Below, in pieces: positions 1 to 7,382 of a DNA stretch of 12,345 nucleotides. Numbering within the stretch: position 1 is the stretch's first letter; the number at the start of each line of letters is the position of its first letter. A program made the translations under genes and the position numbers. This stretch comes from Gemmatimonadaceae bacterium. Lineage in GTDB: Bacteria > Gemmatimonadota > Gemmatimonadetes > Gemmatimonadales > Gemmatimonadaceae. The stretch lies in the NCBI GenBank assembly GCA_013816695.1, contig JACDDZ010000029.1:1-12345 (forward strand), read 5' to 3'. A model generated the notes under the pieces. The model was not told the origin of the DNA. It did no database searches and saw only the letters and a list, made by a program, of their open reading frames with translations.

Positions 1-429
1 CCACAGGATCACGTTGCTCCCAATGGTCACGAATGGCTGGACGACATTGTTTTCGAATATGAAGCAATGCTCACCGAGCACCACATTGCGCCACACAAAT
101 GCTCTGGAGCTCACATACGAGGCCGGAAGAAAACCCTTCGCCTTCGCCTCGCTGAACAAGCGTTCGCGAAGCTTATTTCCCTGGGTGTAGACCAGCGCTG
201 CATAAAAGCTGTGAGTCTTCGGGGCAAAATGCTGGTCAAGTTCTTCGAATGGGACGACGGGAAGGCCCAGAAGTGATGTGCGTTTCAGGTATTCGCGTTC
301 AACGGTAAAACCGATGACCTCATAATCAGAATCGTACGTGAAATACTCGTATGCTATTTCAGCAAAGGGCCCGTCCCCAATCAGGACGAGCGGCTTGCCG
401 GAAATCTTATTGGACGTCAAAGCTGTCAA
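1..429 (-). CDS. NeuD/PglD-like sugar acyltransferase, N-terminal part (runs off left edge)
   Basis: The reverse strand is open from about 429 to the window edge, giving some 143 residues with no stop. The N-terminus has a Rossmann-like start (LVLIGDGPFAEIAYEYF) followed by YEVIGFTVE and LPVVPFEEL. The C-terminal part begins a left-handed beta-helix of hexapeptide type (FVWRNVVLGEHCFIFENN, then VVQPFVTIGSNVILW). This arrangement is that of NeuD/PglD-type acetyltransferases, which acylate sugars or amino sugars in the cytoplasm. Directly after an RffA-type aminotransferase, the likely substrate is its TDP-4-amino-4,6-dideoxyhexose product, but this is inference. No ATG is available. The candidates are TTG at 429 and TTG at 420. 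An AGGAG at 433-437 lies 3 bases before the first and 12 before the second, so the start is uncertain. The reading frame overlaps the end of rffA by 14 or 23 bases. The catalytic histidine region lies outside the window. Confidence 0.85.
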   Translation of the reverse strand, partial: MTALTSNKISGKPLVLIGDGPFAEIAYEYFTYDSDYEVIGFTVEREYLKRTSLLGLPVVPFEELDQHFAPKTHSFYAALVYTQGNKLRERLFSEAKAKGFLPASYVSSRAFVWRNVVLGEHCFIFENNVVQPFVTIGSNVILW

Positions 430-1561
430 TCGCTCCTATGACCTTGTCCACATCGGCAAGGTCCAGTGTGTTGAACAGCGGCAGTCGGATGAGGCAATCG
501 CTCACACGCTCTGCCACCGGGCATTCGCCTGTTGTACCACCGAATTTTCGCCCCATGGGTGACACGTTCAAGGCCTGGTAATGAAAGACCGCTCCTATTC
601 CCTGGCCGCGCAGGAAATCAAGAAGCGCTGTGCGGAACTGGAGCGAAGGCAGAACAACGTGAAAGATGTGATGCGTCGGTTCCACGCCAGCGGGCACCAC
701 GGGCATCGCGCAGTTATTCCTTGCTGCCCAGTTCGCGAGACCGGATTTGTACCTGTTCCAGATCTCTGACCGGCGGGCGGTGATGGCCTCGCGCTCCTGC
801 AATTGCGCCCACAGCCAGGCGGCAAGCAACTCGCTTGGCAGATAGCTACTTCCCATATCGACCCACGTGTACTTGTCCACCTGCCCGCGGAAGTATGCGC
901 TCCGGTTTGTGCCCTTTTCGCGAAGAATCTCAGCGCGGGCAGCGAATTCCGGATCGTTGATTACGAGCGCACCGCCCTCGCCAGCCGTGAAGTTCTTGGT
1001 CTCGTGAAAGCTCAGGGTGCTGAGTTGCCCGATGGTTCCCAGGGGACGGCCCTTGTATTTTCCAAAAATTCCATGGGCGTTGTCTTCAACAATTGCGATA
1101 TTGTGCTCGTCGCAAATCGCCGAGATTTCGTCCATCTCGCACGCGACGCCTGCGTAGTGGACTGGAACAACTGCTCGCGTGTTTGGAGTTATGAGTCCGC
1201 GCAGCTTTGTTTCGTCAATGTTCAGCGTATCAGCGCGAATGTCTGCAAATACCGGCCTCGCACCACGGAGAACAAAAGCATTGACCGCACTGACGAACGT
1301 AAAGCTGGGGACTATGACCTCATCACCCGGTTTTATGTCGAGAAGCAGCGCCGCCATTTCAAGCGCATGCGTACAGCTCGTTGTGAGGAGGACTTTCGCG
1401 CCGTTGTGCTCGCTGGAAAGCATTTCGCTGGCGACACGGGTGTAGTGTCCGTCGCCCGATAGATGTCCCCGCTGGGCAGCGTCCGCCATATACTCCAGCT
1501 CCCGACCGATTGGGGCGGGCCAATTGAACGGAATGGCAGGACGTGAAGAAGGCATATTCAT
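407..1561 (-). CDS. rffA: TDP-4-oxo-6-deoxy-D-glucose transaminase (RffA/WecE type)
   Basis: A 384-residue protein, the full family length, of the DegT/DnrJ/EryC1/StrS PLP-dependent aminotransferase family. It matches the RffA/WecE branch through GHLSGDG (32-38), SCTHALEMAALLLDIKPGDE (62-81), PVHYAGVACEMD (133-144) and FRGQVDKYTWVDMGSSYLPSE (224-244). The Schiff-base lysine should be K189 in SFHETKNF. D160 in IVED is the expected partner of the PLP ring nitrogen. RffA enzymes move the amino group of glutamate to C4 of TDP-4-keto-6-deoxyglucose, giving TDP-Fuc4N, a precursor of acetylated amino sugars in enterobacterial common antigen and O-antigens. The ATG at 1561 is used here. An alternative ATG lies two codons on at 1555, and neither has a strong ribosome binding site. 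The gene diverges from the WbqC gene across 65 bases and overlaps the downstream acyltransferase. Product stereochemistry (galacto or gluco) cannot be settled from sequence; galacto is favoured by the RffA-like motifs. Confidence 0.95.
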   Translation of the reverse strand: MNMPSSRPAIPFNWPAPIGRELEYMADAAQRGHLSGDGHYTRVASEMLSSEHNGAKVLLTTSCTHALEMAALLLDIKPGDEVIVPSFTFVSAVNAFVLRGARPVFADIRADTLNIDETKLRGLITPNTRAVVPVHYAGVACEMDEISAICDEHNIAIVEDNAHGIFGKYKGRPLGTIGQLSTLSFHETKNFTAGEGGALVINDPEFAARAEILREKGTNRSAYFRGQVDKYTWVDMGSSYLPSELLAAWLWAQLQEREAITARRSEIWNRYKSGLANWAARNNCAMPVVPAGVEPTHHIFHVVLPSLQFRTALLDFLRGQGIGAVFHYQALNVSPMGRKFGGTTGECPVAERVSDCLIRLPLFNTLDLADVDKVIGAIDSFDVQ

Positions 1562-1626
1562 GTTGAATCTAGACTTGCCCAGCAGTCCCTGCCACTTTGT
1601 ACATCACGAAATAAACCCGGAAATCG
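1562..1626. promoter_or_regulatory. Divergent intergenic region, presumed to hold promoters for both operons
   Basis: These 65 bases are the only space between the divergent starts of rffA (minus) and the WbqC-family gene (plus), so transcription of both probably begins here or within the opposing gene. I looked for -35/-10 pairs on both strands. The best plus-strand candidate is TTGCCC at 1575 with a poor -10 (GTACAT at 1599). No convincing minus-strand pair was found. The call rests on position only. Confidence 0.35.
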
Positions 1627-2346
1627 TTGACGCCCTCGCCTCAATCCATTGCGATAAGCCAGTCTAATTACATCCCGTGGAAGGGTTATTTCGACCTGAT
1701 AGCTTCGGTCGACGAATTCGTCCTTTATGACGAAATGCAGTACACGCGAAGGGACTGGAGAAATCGCAACGTGATCAAAACCCCTCAGGGACCGATCTGG
1801 TTGACAATTCCCGTGGCTGTGAAAGGCAAATACCTGCAGAAAATTTCCGAAACCCGGGTGACGGACACCGACTGGGCGGAAAAGCACTGGATTGCACTCA
1901 CTCGCAATTATGGAAAGGCACCGCATTTCGGGATGTACAGAGACCGATTCCAGGCTGCGTATGAAAATGCTGCGACAATGGAAATGCTAAGTGATATCAA
2001 CCGGCATTTCATCGAGACAATCACCGAGATGCTCGGAATCCGGACGCAGTTGCGGACCTCATCGGAATTTGAACTCGTCGAAGGCAGAACGGAAAAGCTG
2101 CTCGGAATCTGTACCCAGCGTGGTGCCGGGAAATACCTTTCGGGTCCCGCGGCGAGAGAGTACATGGACGAATCCCTTTTTGCACGCGCCGGTGTTTTGG
2201 TGGAATACATGAACTACGACGGATACATCGAATATCCCCAGCTCCATCCGCCTTTTGACCACGCGGTCAGCGTTCTCGACCTGCTTTTCATGACGGGAAG
2301 CGAAGCCCCGCGATACATGAAACACGTGGCACAGGCCACGGGATGA
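1627..2346 (+). CDS. WbqC-family protein
   Basis: A 239-residue protein of the WbqC-like family (Pfam WbqC), named after a gene in an E. coli/Shigella O-antigen cluster. Visible family features are the opening strand and aromatic motif (ISQSNYIPWKGYFDLI, 10-25), the acidic and aromatic segment FVLYDEMQYTRRDWRNRN (31-48) and the near-terminal YPQLHPPFDHAVSVLDLLF (203-221). There is no signal peptide or membrane segment, so it should be cytoplasmic. The family's biochemical role is not firmly known to me. It recurs beside 4-amino-sugar genes, so a part in acylating or modifying an amino sugar made by the divergent rffA is a reasonable guess only. The start is TTG at 1627: an in-frame stop at 1612 leaves nothing earlier, and the family motif begins about 10 residues in. 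Its TGA overlaps the next ATG (ATGA), so the two are probably translationally coupled. It is the first gene of the plus-strand operon. Confidence 0.9.
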   Translation: MTPSPQSIAISQSNYIPWKGYFDLIASVDEFVLYDEMQYTRRDWRNRNVIKTPQGPIWLTIPVAVKGKYLQKISETRVTDTDWAEKHWIALTRNYGKAPHFGMYRDRFQAAYENAATMEMLSDINRHFIETITEMLGIRTQLRTSSEFELVEGRTEKLLGICTQRGAGKYLSGPAAREYMDESLFARAGVLVEYMNYDGYIEYPQLHPPFDHAVSVLDLLFMTGSEAPRYMKHVAQATG

Positions 2347-3275
2347 AGCTCTCGATTGTTACGACGATGTACATGTCTTCCGCTTACATAGCGGAATTTC
2401 ACAGGCGCATCTCGGCGGCCGCGCGGTCGATTACCGATGACTTCGAAATTGTGTTCGTTAACGACGGCTCACCCGACGACTCGCTCAAGGCTGCGGTAGC
2501 AATCAGCGGGAACGACAAGGCGGTCCGTGTGGTGGATCTCTCGCGCAACTTCGGGCATCATCGCGCAATGATGGCGGGCCTGGAACACTCGCGGGGAGAA
2601 CGCGTTTTCCTGATCGATGTGGATCTTGAAGAGGAGCCGGAGCTTCTCACCACTTTCGAAACCGAGATGAACTCCTCGCGTGCAGACGTCGTTTATGGAG
2701 TGCAGACGAGCCGGAAAGGCGGGCTCGGAGAGAGAGTCGGCGGAGATTTCTTTTTCGGATTCTTCAACATGCTTTCCTCGACCGTTGTCCCGCGAAATGT
2801 GGTTGTCGCCCGGCTCATGACACGGCAGTACGTGGAGAGTCTGCTACTCCACCGGGAGCGAGAAATTTTCATGCTCGGACTCTGGACCATAACGGGCTTC
2901 ACTCAGCTCGGCGTGCCGGTCGTGAAGACGTCCAAGGACTCGACGACCTATACCTTGCGCAGGAAGCTGTCGGTAACCGTCAACGCAATCACGTCGTTCA
3001 GCAACACGCCGCTGCGTTTCATATTCTATCTGGGATTTGCGGTGAGTTTTGTTTCCGCAGTCGCTGCGTTGTATCTGGTGGTTCGGACGCTTTTCTTCGG
3101 GCAAATGCTCGCTGGATGGGCGTCGCTGATAGTATCGGTGTGGCTGCTCGCGGGGCTTACCCTCTTCTCGCTTGGCATCATTGGGATATACCTCTCCAAG
3201 ATTTTCAGCGAGGTAAAACAGCGCCCGTACACCATAGTGCGCGCAGTTTACGGGAGCGGTCGCATTGAGCGGTAG
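2343..3275 (+). CDS. GT2 polyprenyl-phosphate glycosyltransferase, GtrB/ArnC-like
   Basis: A 310-residue protein with an N-terminal GT-A domain and two C-terminal membrane helices. The GT2 motifs are FVNDGSPDDS (38-47), NFGHHRAMMAG (69-79) and the metal-binding IDVDLEE (91-97). TYTLRRKL (203-210) sits before the membrane region, as in GtrB and ArnC relatives. Helices are predicted at about 225-247 and 258-284, followed by a short basic tail with KQRPYTIVR. Members of this group transfer a sugar from a nucleotide donor to undecaprenyl phosphate at the cytoplasmic face. The charged lipid is then flipped and used by an extracytoplasmic transferase. The operon also carries a small ArnE-like transporter and a large GT-C-like protein that could fill those roles. 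The donor sugar cannot be read from sequence; the amino sugar made by RffA is one option. The ATG overlaps the preceding stop by 4 bases, and the 3' end overlaps the methyltransferase by 11. Confidence 0.93.
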   Translation: MKLSIVTTMYMSSAYIAEFHRRISAAARSITDDFEIVFVNDGSPDDSLKAAVAISGNDKAVRVVDLSRNFGHHRAMMAGLEHSRGERVFLIDVDLEEEPELLTTFETEMNSSRADVVYGVQTSRKGGLGERVGGDFFFGFFNMLSSTVVPRNVVVARLMTRQYVESLLLHREREIFMLGLWTITGFTQLGVPVVKTSKDSTTYTLRRKLSVTVNAITSFSNTPLRFIFYLGFAVSFVSAVAALYLVVRTLFFGQMLAGWASLIVSVWLLAGLTLFSLGIIGIYLSKIFSEVKQRPYTIVRAVYGSGRIER

Positions 3276-3903
3276 TCCGATTCTTTCCAGCGTCGAGAAG
3301 TACTACAGTGAGAAAATCCGCGCGCATGGAGCTACCCCACTCGGCGTAGACTGGAACTCTCCCCAGTCACAGGAGCTCCGCTTTCGGCAGCTGCTGCGGA
3401 TTTGCGACGACGCGAATGAGGGATTGAGCATCTGTGACTACGGATGCGGTTATGGCGCTCTCGCCGATTCGATCGCCGAGCGATGGTCCGACTTCAGTTA
3501 CATCGGCTACGACCTGTCTGAGGAAATGCTGGCGCAGGCGCGATCACTGCACGCGGGGGATCGCTTTTCGTTTTCAGCGGACCGAAAGGAGATCGTTCCC
3601 GCTGACTACTGCGTGGCCAGCGGAATCTTCAACGTGCGTCTTGGCACCCCTGAGCCCGAATGGAAGGAGTACGTTCGCGACACGATCGCCGACCTCGCCC
3701 TGCTGGGAAAGAGCGGATTCGCATTCAATGCACTTACGTCCTACTCCGACGCCGACAAAAAACGGGACGACCTGCACTACGCAGATCCACTTGAGTTGTT
3801 TGACCTGATCAAGCGCAGCTATACGCCGCGAGTCGCGCTGCTGCACGACTACCCACTCTACGAGTTCACCATCCTGGCGCGGTTTGAGCCTGGCACCCCG
3901 TGA
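3265..3903 (+). CDS. Class I SAM-dependent methyltransferase (first of three)
   Basis: A 212-residue soluble protein with a Rossmann-type SAM-binding fold. Motif I is CDYGCGYGALA (57-67), followed by the acidic loop YIGYDLSEEML (79-89) where the aspartate should contact the ribose of SAM. A later segment (ADYCVASGIFNVR) resembles the motif IV region of small-molecule methyltransferases. The family is common in O-antigen and capsule clusters, where members O- or N-methylate sugars. The substrate here is unknown. The start is TTG at 3265, supported by GGAG eight bases upstream, and it overlaps the glycosyltransferase gene by 11 bases. The stop overlaps the next GTG start (GTGA). It is distinct in sequence from the two other methyltransferases in the window, so it does not look like a recent duplicate of either. 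Confidence 0.9.
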   Translation: MSGSPILSSVEKYYSEKIRAHGATPLGVDWNSPQSQELRFRQLLRICDDANEGLSICDYGCGYGALADSIAERWSDFSYIGYDLSEEMLAQARSLHAGDRFSFSADRKEIVPADYCVASGIFNVRLGTPEPEWKEYVRDTIADLALLGKSGFAFNALTSYSDADKKRDDLHYADPLELFDLIKRSYTPRVALLHDYPLYEFTILARFEPGTP

Positions 3904-4823
3904 GACCCATTCCTCAGCAATGGAGAAAACTCGGACTGCTGTTCGAGCCGGACGGAACACAGGAATGGATGAAAACTCATGCGTCTGTGCCCTTCGCAAT
4001 TCACCTGAAGGACGATGAGTTCCGAATCCTGGTCAGTGGGCGCGATGCCGGGGGACGGTCGCACACGGGGTGGTTCGACGCCGAGATCGGCGACGCGCCG
4101 AAGGTGCTTGCCGTTTCTTCTGAGCCCCTCCTGTCGCCCGGGCCGCCGGGATCTTTCGACGCCGATGGGGCAATGGTCTCGTGGGTTGCTCAGAGCGGGG
4201 GCAGCGATTTCTACTATTACATCGGCTGGAATCGCGGGACCGATGTCCCTTTTCGCAACGCGCTTGGCGTCGCACTCTCCTGCGGCGTTGGCGATGCGGT
4301 CGTGAAGCGCCCCGGCCCGATTATAGACCGCAGCATCCACGATCCCTGTTTTACTGCGAGCGCGTGCGTTATTCCGGGCGAAGACAAATGGCGTATGTGG
4401 TACCTGTCATGTGTCGCCTGGGAGACCAGGGGAGGCGTGCCGACCGCGCGCTATCATATCAAGTACGCAGAGTCACGTGATGGCATTTCATGGGTGCGCA
4501 ACGGAGTGGCTGCAATAGATTTCGCCGACCAAACTGAAAGTGCAATCTCGAGACCATCGGTTGTACGTGAGCATGACCTATGGCGGATGTGGTACTCGCA
4601 TCGCGGCGACATGTACGCTATCGGCTACGCGGAATCCGCGGATGGAATCGTTTGGAACCGCATGGACGATATGGCAGGGATTCATGCTTCCAGTGAAGGG
4701 TGGGATTCGGAAATGATCGAGTATCCACATGTCTTTGCACATCGGGGAAAGCTTTTCATGCTTTACAACGGAAATGAATTTGGAAGAAGCGGCGTAGGCC
4801 TGGCCGTGCTGGAAAAGTGATGC
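3900..4823 (+). CDS. GH43/GH130-like beta-propeller protein, function unknown
   Basis: A protein of about 306 residues made of repeated beta-propeller blades like those of GH43, GH32/68 and GH130 enzymes. Two blades are easy to see: WRMWY (164-168) with YAESRDGISW (189-198), and WRMWY (228-232) with YAESADGIVW (243-252). A weaker copy near the end reads KLFMLYNGNEFG (284-295), and an earlier one DFYYYIGWNRG (103-113). There is no signal peptide, so it should be cytoplasmic, which is unusual for a polysaccharide-degrading hydrolase. In a biosynthetic operon it could be a glycoside phosphorylase, a transglycosylase or a non-catalytic glycan-binding protein. I cannot assign catalytic acidic residues with confidence. 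The start is GTG at 3900, overlapping the previous stop by 4 bases; the reading frame ends at the TGA at 4818-4820, which overlaps the next gene's start. Confidence 0.8.
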
Positions 4824-5215
4824 AAAAAGAAGAAGTGACTTCGAGCACGGCGGCATACCTGTACCTGGCGGGATCCATTCTCTTCACCGTGTATGGACAG
4901 ATTGTCATTAAATGGCAGGTGGGGCGCACGGGTGGCATTCCAGCCGGAGGCGGCGAAGACAAAGCACGGTTCATCGCTTCATTCCTGCTCAACCCGTGGG
5001 TGCTGACCAGTCTTTTTTCGGCCTTCCTCGCCTTTTTGTGCTGGGTAGGCGCACTGGCGAAGCTGCCGCTGAGTTATGCGTACCCGTTCACCAGCATCAC
5101 CTTTGTCCTGTTGATGATATTGAGCTCACAGTTCTTCAACGAACCCGTAACTGTGAACAAGCTCATTGGCGTCGCGCTGATAATTGGCGGCCTGGTTATC
5201 GGCAGCCGCCAGTAA
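4820..5215 (+). CDS. Small four-helix transporter, ArnE/EamA-like putative lipid-linked sugar flippase subunit
   Basis: A 131-residue membrane protein with four predicted helices (about 12-31, 59-78, 84-103 and 112-128), the size of small multidrug resistance and ArnE/ArnF proteins. The C-terminal half is the most telling: SYAYPFTSITFVLLMILSS (85-103), then NEPV and GVALIIGGLVIG (117-128), which follow the ArnE pattern of AYP, HEPV and a glycine-rich last helix. TVYGQIVIKW (23-32) is the usual first-helix motif. ArnE/ArnF are thought to flip undecaprenyl-phosphate aminoarabinose across the inner membrane. With a GtrB/ArnC-like transferase upstream and a GT-C-like protein downstream, a similar flippase role is likely but inferred. 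It probably works as a homodimer or with a partner not seen here. ATG at 4820 (TGATG with the preceding stop) is preferred; GTG at 4817 is directly upstream and in frame. Confidence 0.85.
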   Translation: MQKEEVTSSTAAYLYLAGSILFTVYGQIVIKWQVGRTGGIPAGGGEDKARFIASFLLNPWVLTSLFSAFLAFLCWVGALAKLPLSYAYPFTSITFVLLMILSSQFFNEPVTVNKLIGVALIIGGLVIGSRQ

Positions 5216-5219
5216 CACT

Positions 5220-7370
5220 GTGACCAACCGGGAAGTTAGAATCGTCGCTCTCTTTGCGACCCTGGTCGCGCTGGGATCCGCAGCAGTCCTGTGTGCCTTG
5301 CGAGCTGGCTTTGGGATCGACGTCACGGCTCTGGCAGTCACGCTCGGGCTAGCCATGCTGCTCGTAAACGCCCCCTTCACGTTCGATAATGAAACGGCGC
5401 CAGCGCATCGCGCGCTGATTGCACTTGCAGTACTCGTCCTGACTGTTGTCGCTGGCATTTTCGCTGGAACTACCTGGACAGGCCTGGCGCTCGCGATTGC
5501 AGGCTTGATCCTCGCGGTCCGCAATGCACGCTTCGTCCTGCAGGGCGGAGATCGCGTGTTCACAGTTTACTCGGCGTTGTTCGTTCTGCTCGCGATCCTG
5601 TGGACGTCGGGAGTAAGCTGGGGTGCGAACCTGCTCAATCCGCTTTCTGTTGAGAATGTCGCGCTGCATGGCGGGAGTGCATGGTTTGATTCTTACTACC
5701 ACGCGGGAATCGCCAACATGATTGGGACATATGGAGTCGCCAGCAGCGGACTTGATGGCTTTCCGTTCGTGCAATACCACTTTGGAAGTCATGTGGTTTT
5801 CAGGGCCTGGGCCTCACTGACGGGACTTCCGATGCTGCGGTTCTACTCGCATGCATTTCCACTGATTGTACCCGTTTTGTACGTCGTGGCCTTTGCAATC
5901 CTTATAGACAGCATTCGGAGAGCGAGAAGGTGGACGGGTTCCCCGATCTCCTCAGCTAAACTCGCATCCGGGTTCTTTGCTGTTGTCATGGTAGGGGCGC
6001 TTCCCTTGCCGTTGGGATATGCGGGTGGATTCGGGCTCGGACCGTTTTTTTCCGAATCGTACGGCTTTGCGCTCGCAATCCTGTTTCTGTTTCTCGCCGA
6101 AGCTGTAAACGCATTGTCCCTCAGGGTTCATGGGCGCGCCAGCCCGGTCGCGATGCGCGAAGCGTTCACAGCCCTCCTCGTTATTCCGCTCGGGATCGCA
6201 TTAGTCGGATTCATGAAAGTGGCCATTATGCCACTCGCGGTCATCGCGTTCCTGTACGTGGTGGTCCGGCATGGCTTGTACAGAAAACCAGTTTGGCTTG
6301 TGTCCGCTGTGCTGGCAGGATTGAGCTTCGTCGTTGCCAGCAAATTCATTGTTCCGCGCGGTTATGAACAACAGCTCCAGCTTTTCGCATACCTCAGGTA
6401 CGTGTTACCGCTCAGATGGTGGCCCTTTTTCCTCTCACTGCATCTCCTGTGGACCTGGGTTTATGCCGCGATCCGGTTTCGCCAGGAAGGTGTTACGGAT
6501 TTTGGAACCCTTCGTAGCGCATTGTCCCGCCGGAAGATTATCGATGTAGAGGCGCTCGTCCTGATAGCCGTTCTGGGACTGGGGCCCGGCACCATCCTGC
6601 CGCTGTCACTGGAGGCAATTTTCTTTTCCGATCCACAGCGCTGGGTAGCTGTTGCGCTGATACTGGGTGACCTGGCTGTCCTGGCTTGGCTTGCCGGCAA
6701 ATGGAAATCCTATCGGGAGTCAGGCCTCTTCGGTTGGTCGCCAACAAGAATTTCCGGCCTTTTCCTGGGACTTCCGCTCGTGCTTTGTTTTGTCGTCACG
6801 CTTTTCCAGTGGCCCTTGCAAATGGCGCGCGCCAACCTCGCGACCCGAAAGGAGGCTGCATTGCTGGCTGGTTCGCCGGACATCAATCTGCGGCTCCGGC
6901 TGCGACAAATGAACTTCTCGGATCTGTTCGAGCCTTCCGTCCTCGACTCCGGAGTGAGACGCGGGCAGCGTGCCGGAATCGTGAGCGCGATGGAGGCTGT
7001 GGCGCGGCTCCCGCATTCGGAAAAGCGAAGGTCGGCAGTCTACATACCAAAATCGGTAGATGCGTATTGGCGCATTCTTCCCGACAGTGCGAATTGCAGT
7101 TATGCACCCTTTGTCGCACCTGCCTTCACCGAGGTTGCGCTGCTTGACGGACTTCCACCTTCCTGGTGTCCTACCAAGCCCGGATACGGCATGAATGTCT
7201 ATGCGGCATCGGATGCAGAGCAGCGCGTGGTGATGAGATCAGATGACGATTTGTGCCGTCGCGCTGCCAGGTGGGATGTCACGCAGGTCATCGTCATTCA
7301 GCCTGCAAAGGGCGAGGAGAACAATGCGTGGCCTGTTAAGTTCGCACTGCGGAAAGTCCGCTGTGGATAG
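5220..7370 (+). CDS. Large multi-pass membrane protein, probable GT-C-type glycosyltransferase (paralogue 1)
   Basis: A 716-residue protein with many hydrophobic helices up to about residue 531, then a soluble tail of about 185 residues. The loop after the early helices has FDSYYHAGIANM (156-167) and QYHFGSH (185-191). GPFFSESYG (274-282) and FFSDPQRWVA (468-477) follow in later loops. A conserved aspartate in an early extracytoplasmic loop, a helical core and a soluble C-terminal domain are the GT-C layout, used by enzymes that take sugars from lipid phosphates outside the membrane. The tail has four cysteines (C626, C650, C679, C715) that match the paralogue at 9458-11731. GTG at 5220, four bases after the previous stop, places the first helix close to the start; TTG at 5184 inside the transporter gene is an upstream alternative. 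It could instead be a polymerase or ligase. The family is not one I can name with certainty. Confidence 0.8.
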   Translation: MTNREVRIVALFATLVALGSAAVLCALRAGFGIDVTALAVTLGLAMLLVNAPFTFDNETAPAHRALIALAVLVLTVVAGIFAGTTWTGLALAIAGLILAVRNARFVLQGGDRVFTVYSALFVLLAILWTSGVSWGANLLNPLSVENVALHGGSAWFDSYYHAGIANMIGTYGVASSGLDGFPFVQYHFGSHVVFRAWASLTGLPMLRFYSHAFPLIVPVLYVVAFAILIDSIRRARRWTGSPISSAKLASGFFAVVMVGALPLPLGYAGGFGLGPFFSESYGFALAILFLFLAEAVNALSLRVHGRASPVAMREAFTALLVIPLGIALVGFMKVAIMPLAVIAFLYVVVRHGLYRKPVWLVSAVLAGLSFVVASKFIVPRGYEQQLQLFAYLRYVLPLRWWPFFLSLHLLWTWVYAAIRFRQEGVTDFGTLRSALSRRKIIDVEALVLIAVLGLGPGTILPLSLEAIFFSDPQRWVAVALILGDLAVLAWLAGKWKSYRESGLFGWSPTRISGLFLGLPLVLCFVVTLFQWPLQMARANLATRKEAALLAGSPDINLRLRLRQMNFSDLFEPSVLDSGVRRGQRAGIVSAMEAVARLPHSEKRRSAVYIPKSVDAYWRILPDSANCSYAPFVAPAFTEVALLDGLPPSWCPTKPGYGMNVYAASDAEQRVVMRSDDDLCRRAARWDVTQVIVIQPAKGEENNAWPVKFALRKVRCG

Positions 7371-7382
7371 GATCACAGTCTG

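Noticed and set aside
803..1462. Plus-strand open frame of 219 codons opposite the aminotransferase gene
   Set aside because: It lies wholly antisense to rffA, whose protein matches its family along the full length. The antisense translation is rich in R, A and V and has no recognisable motif.
5184..5219. TTG start giving a 728-residue form of the first large membrane protein
   Set aside because: It would begin inside the transporter gene and add a leader with no visible role. GTG at 5220 puts the first helix near the N-terminus and follows the operon's spacing pattern. It is kept only as an alternative.
6045..6051. Seven-base T run in the first membrane protein gene, with similar seven-base A runs at 8511-8517 and 11084-11090, as phase-variation tracts
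   Set aside because: Seven bases is short for slipped-strand switching. The runs encode ordinary FF or KK codons, and all three frames are intact.
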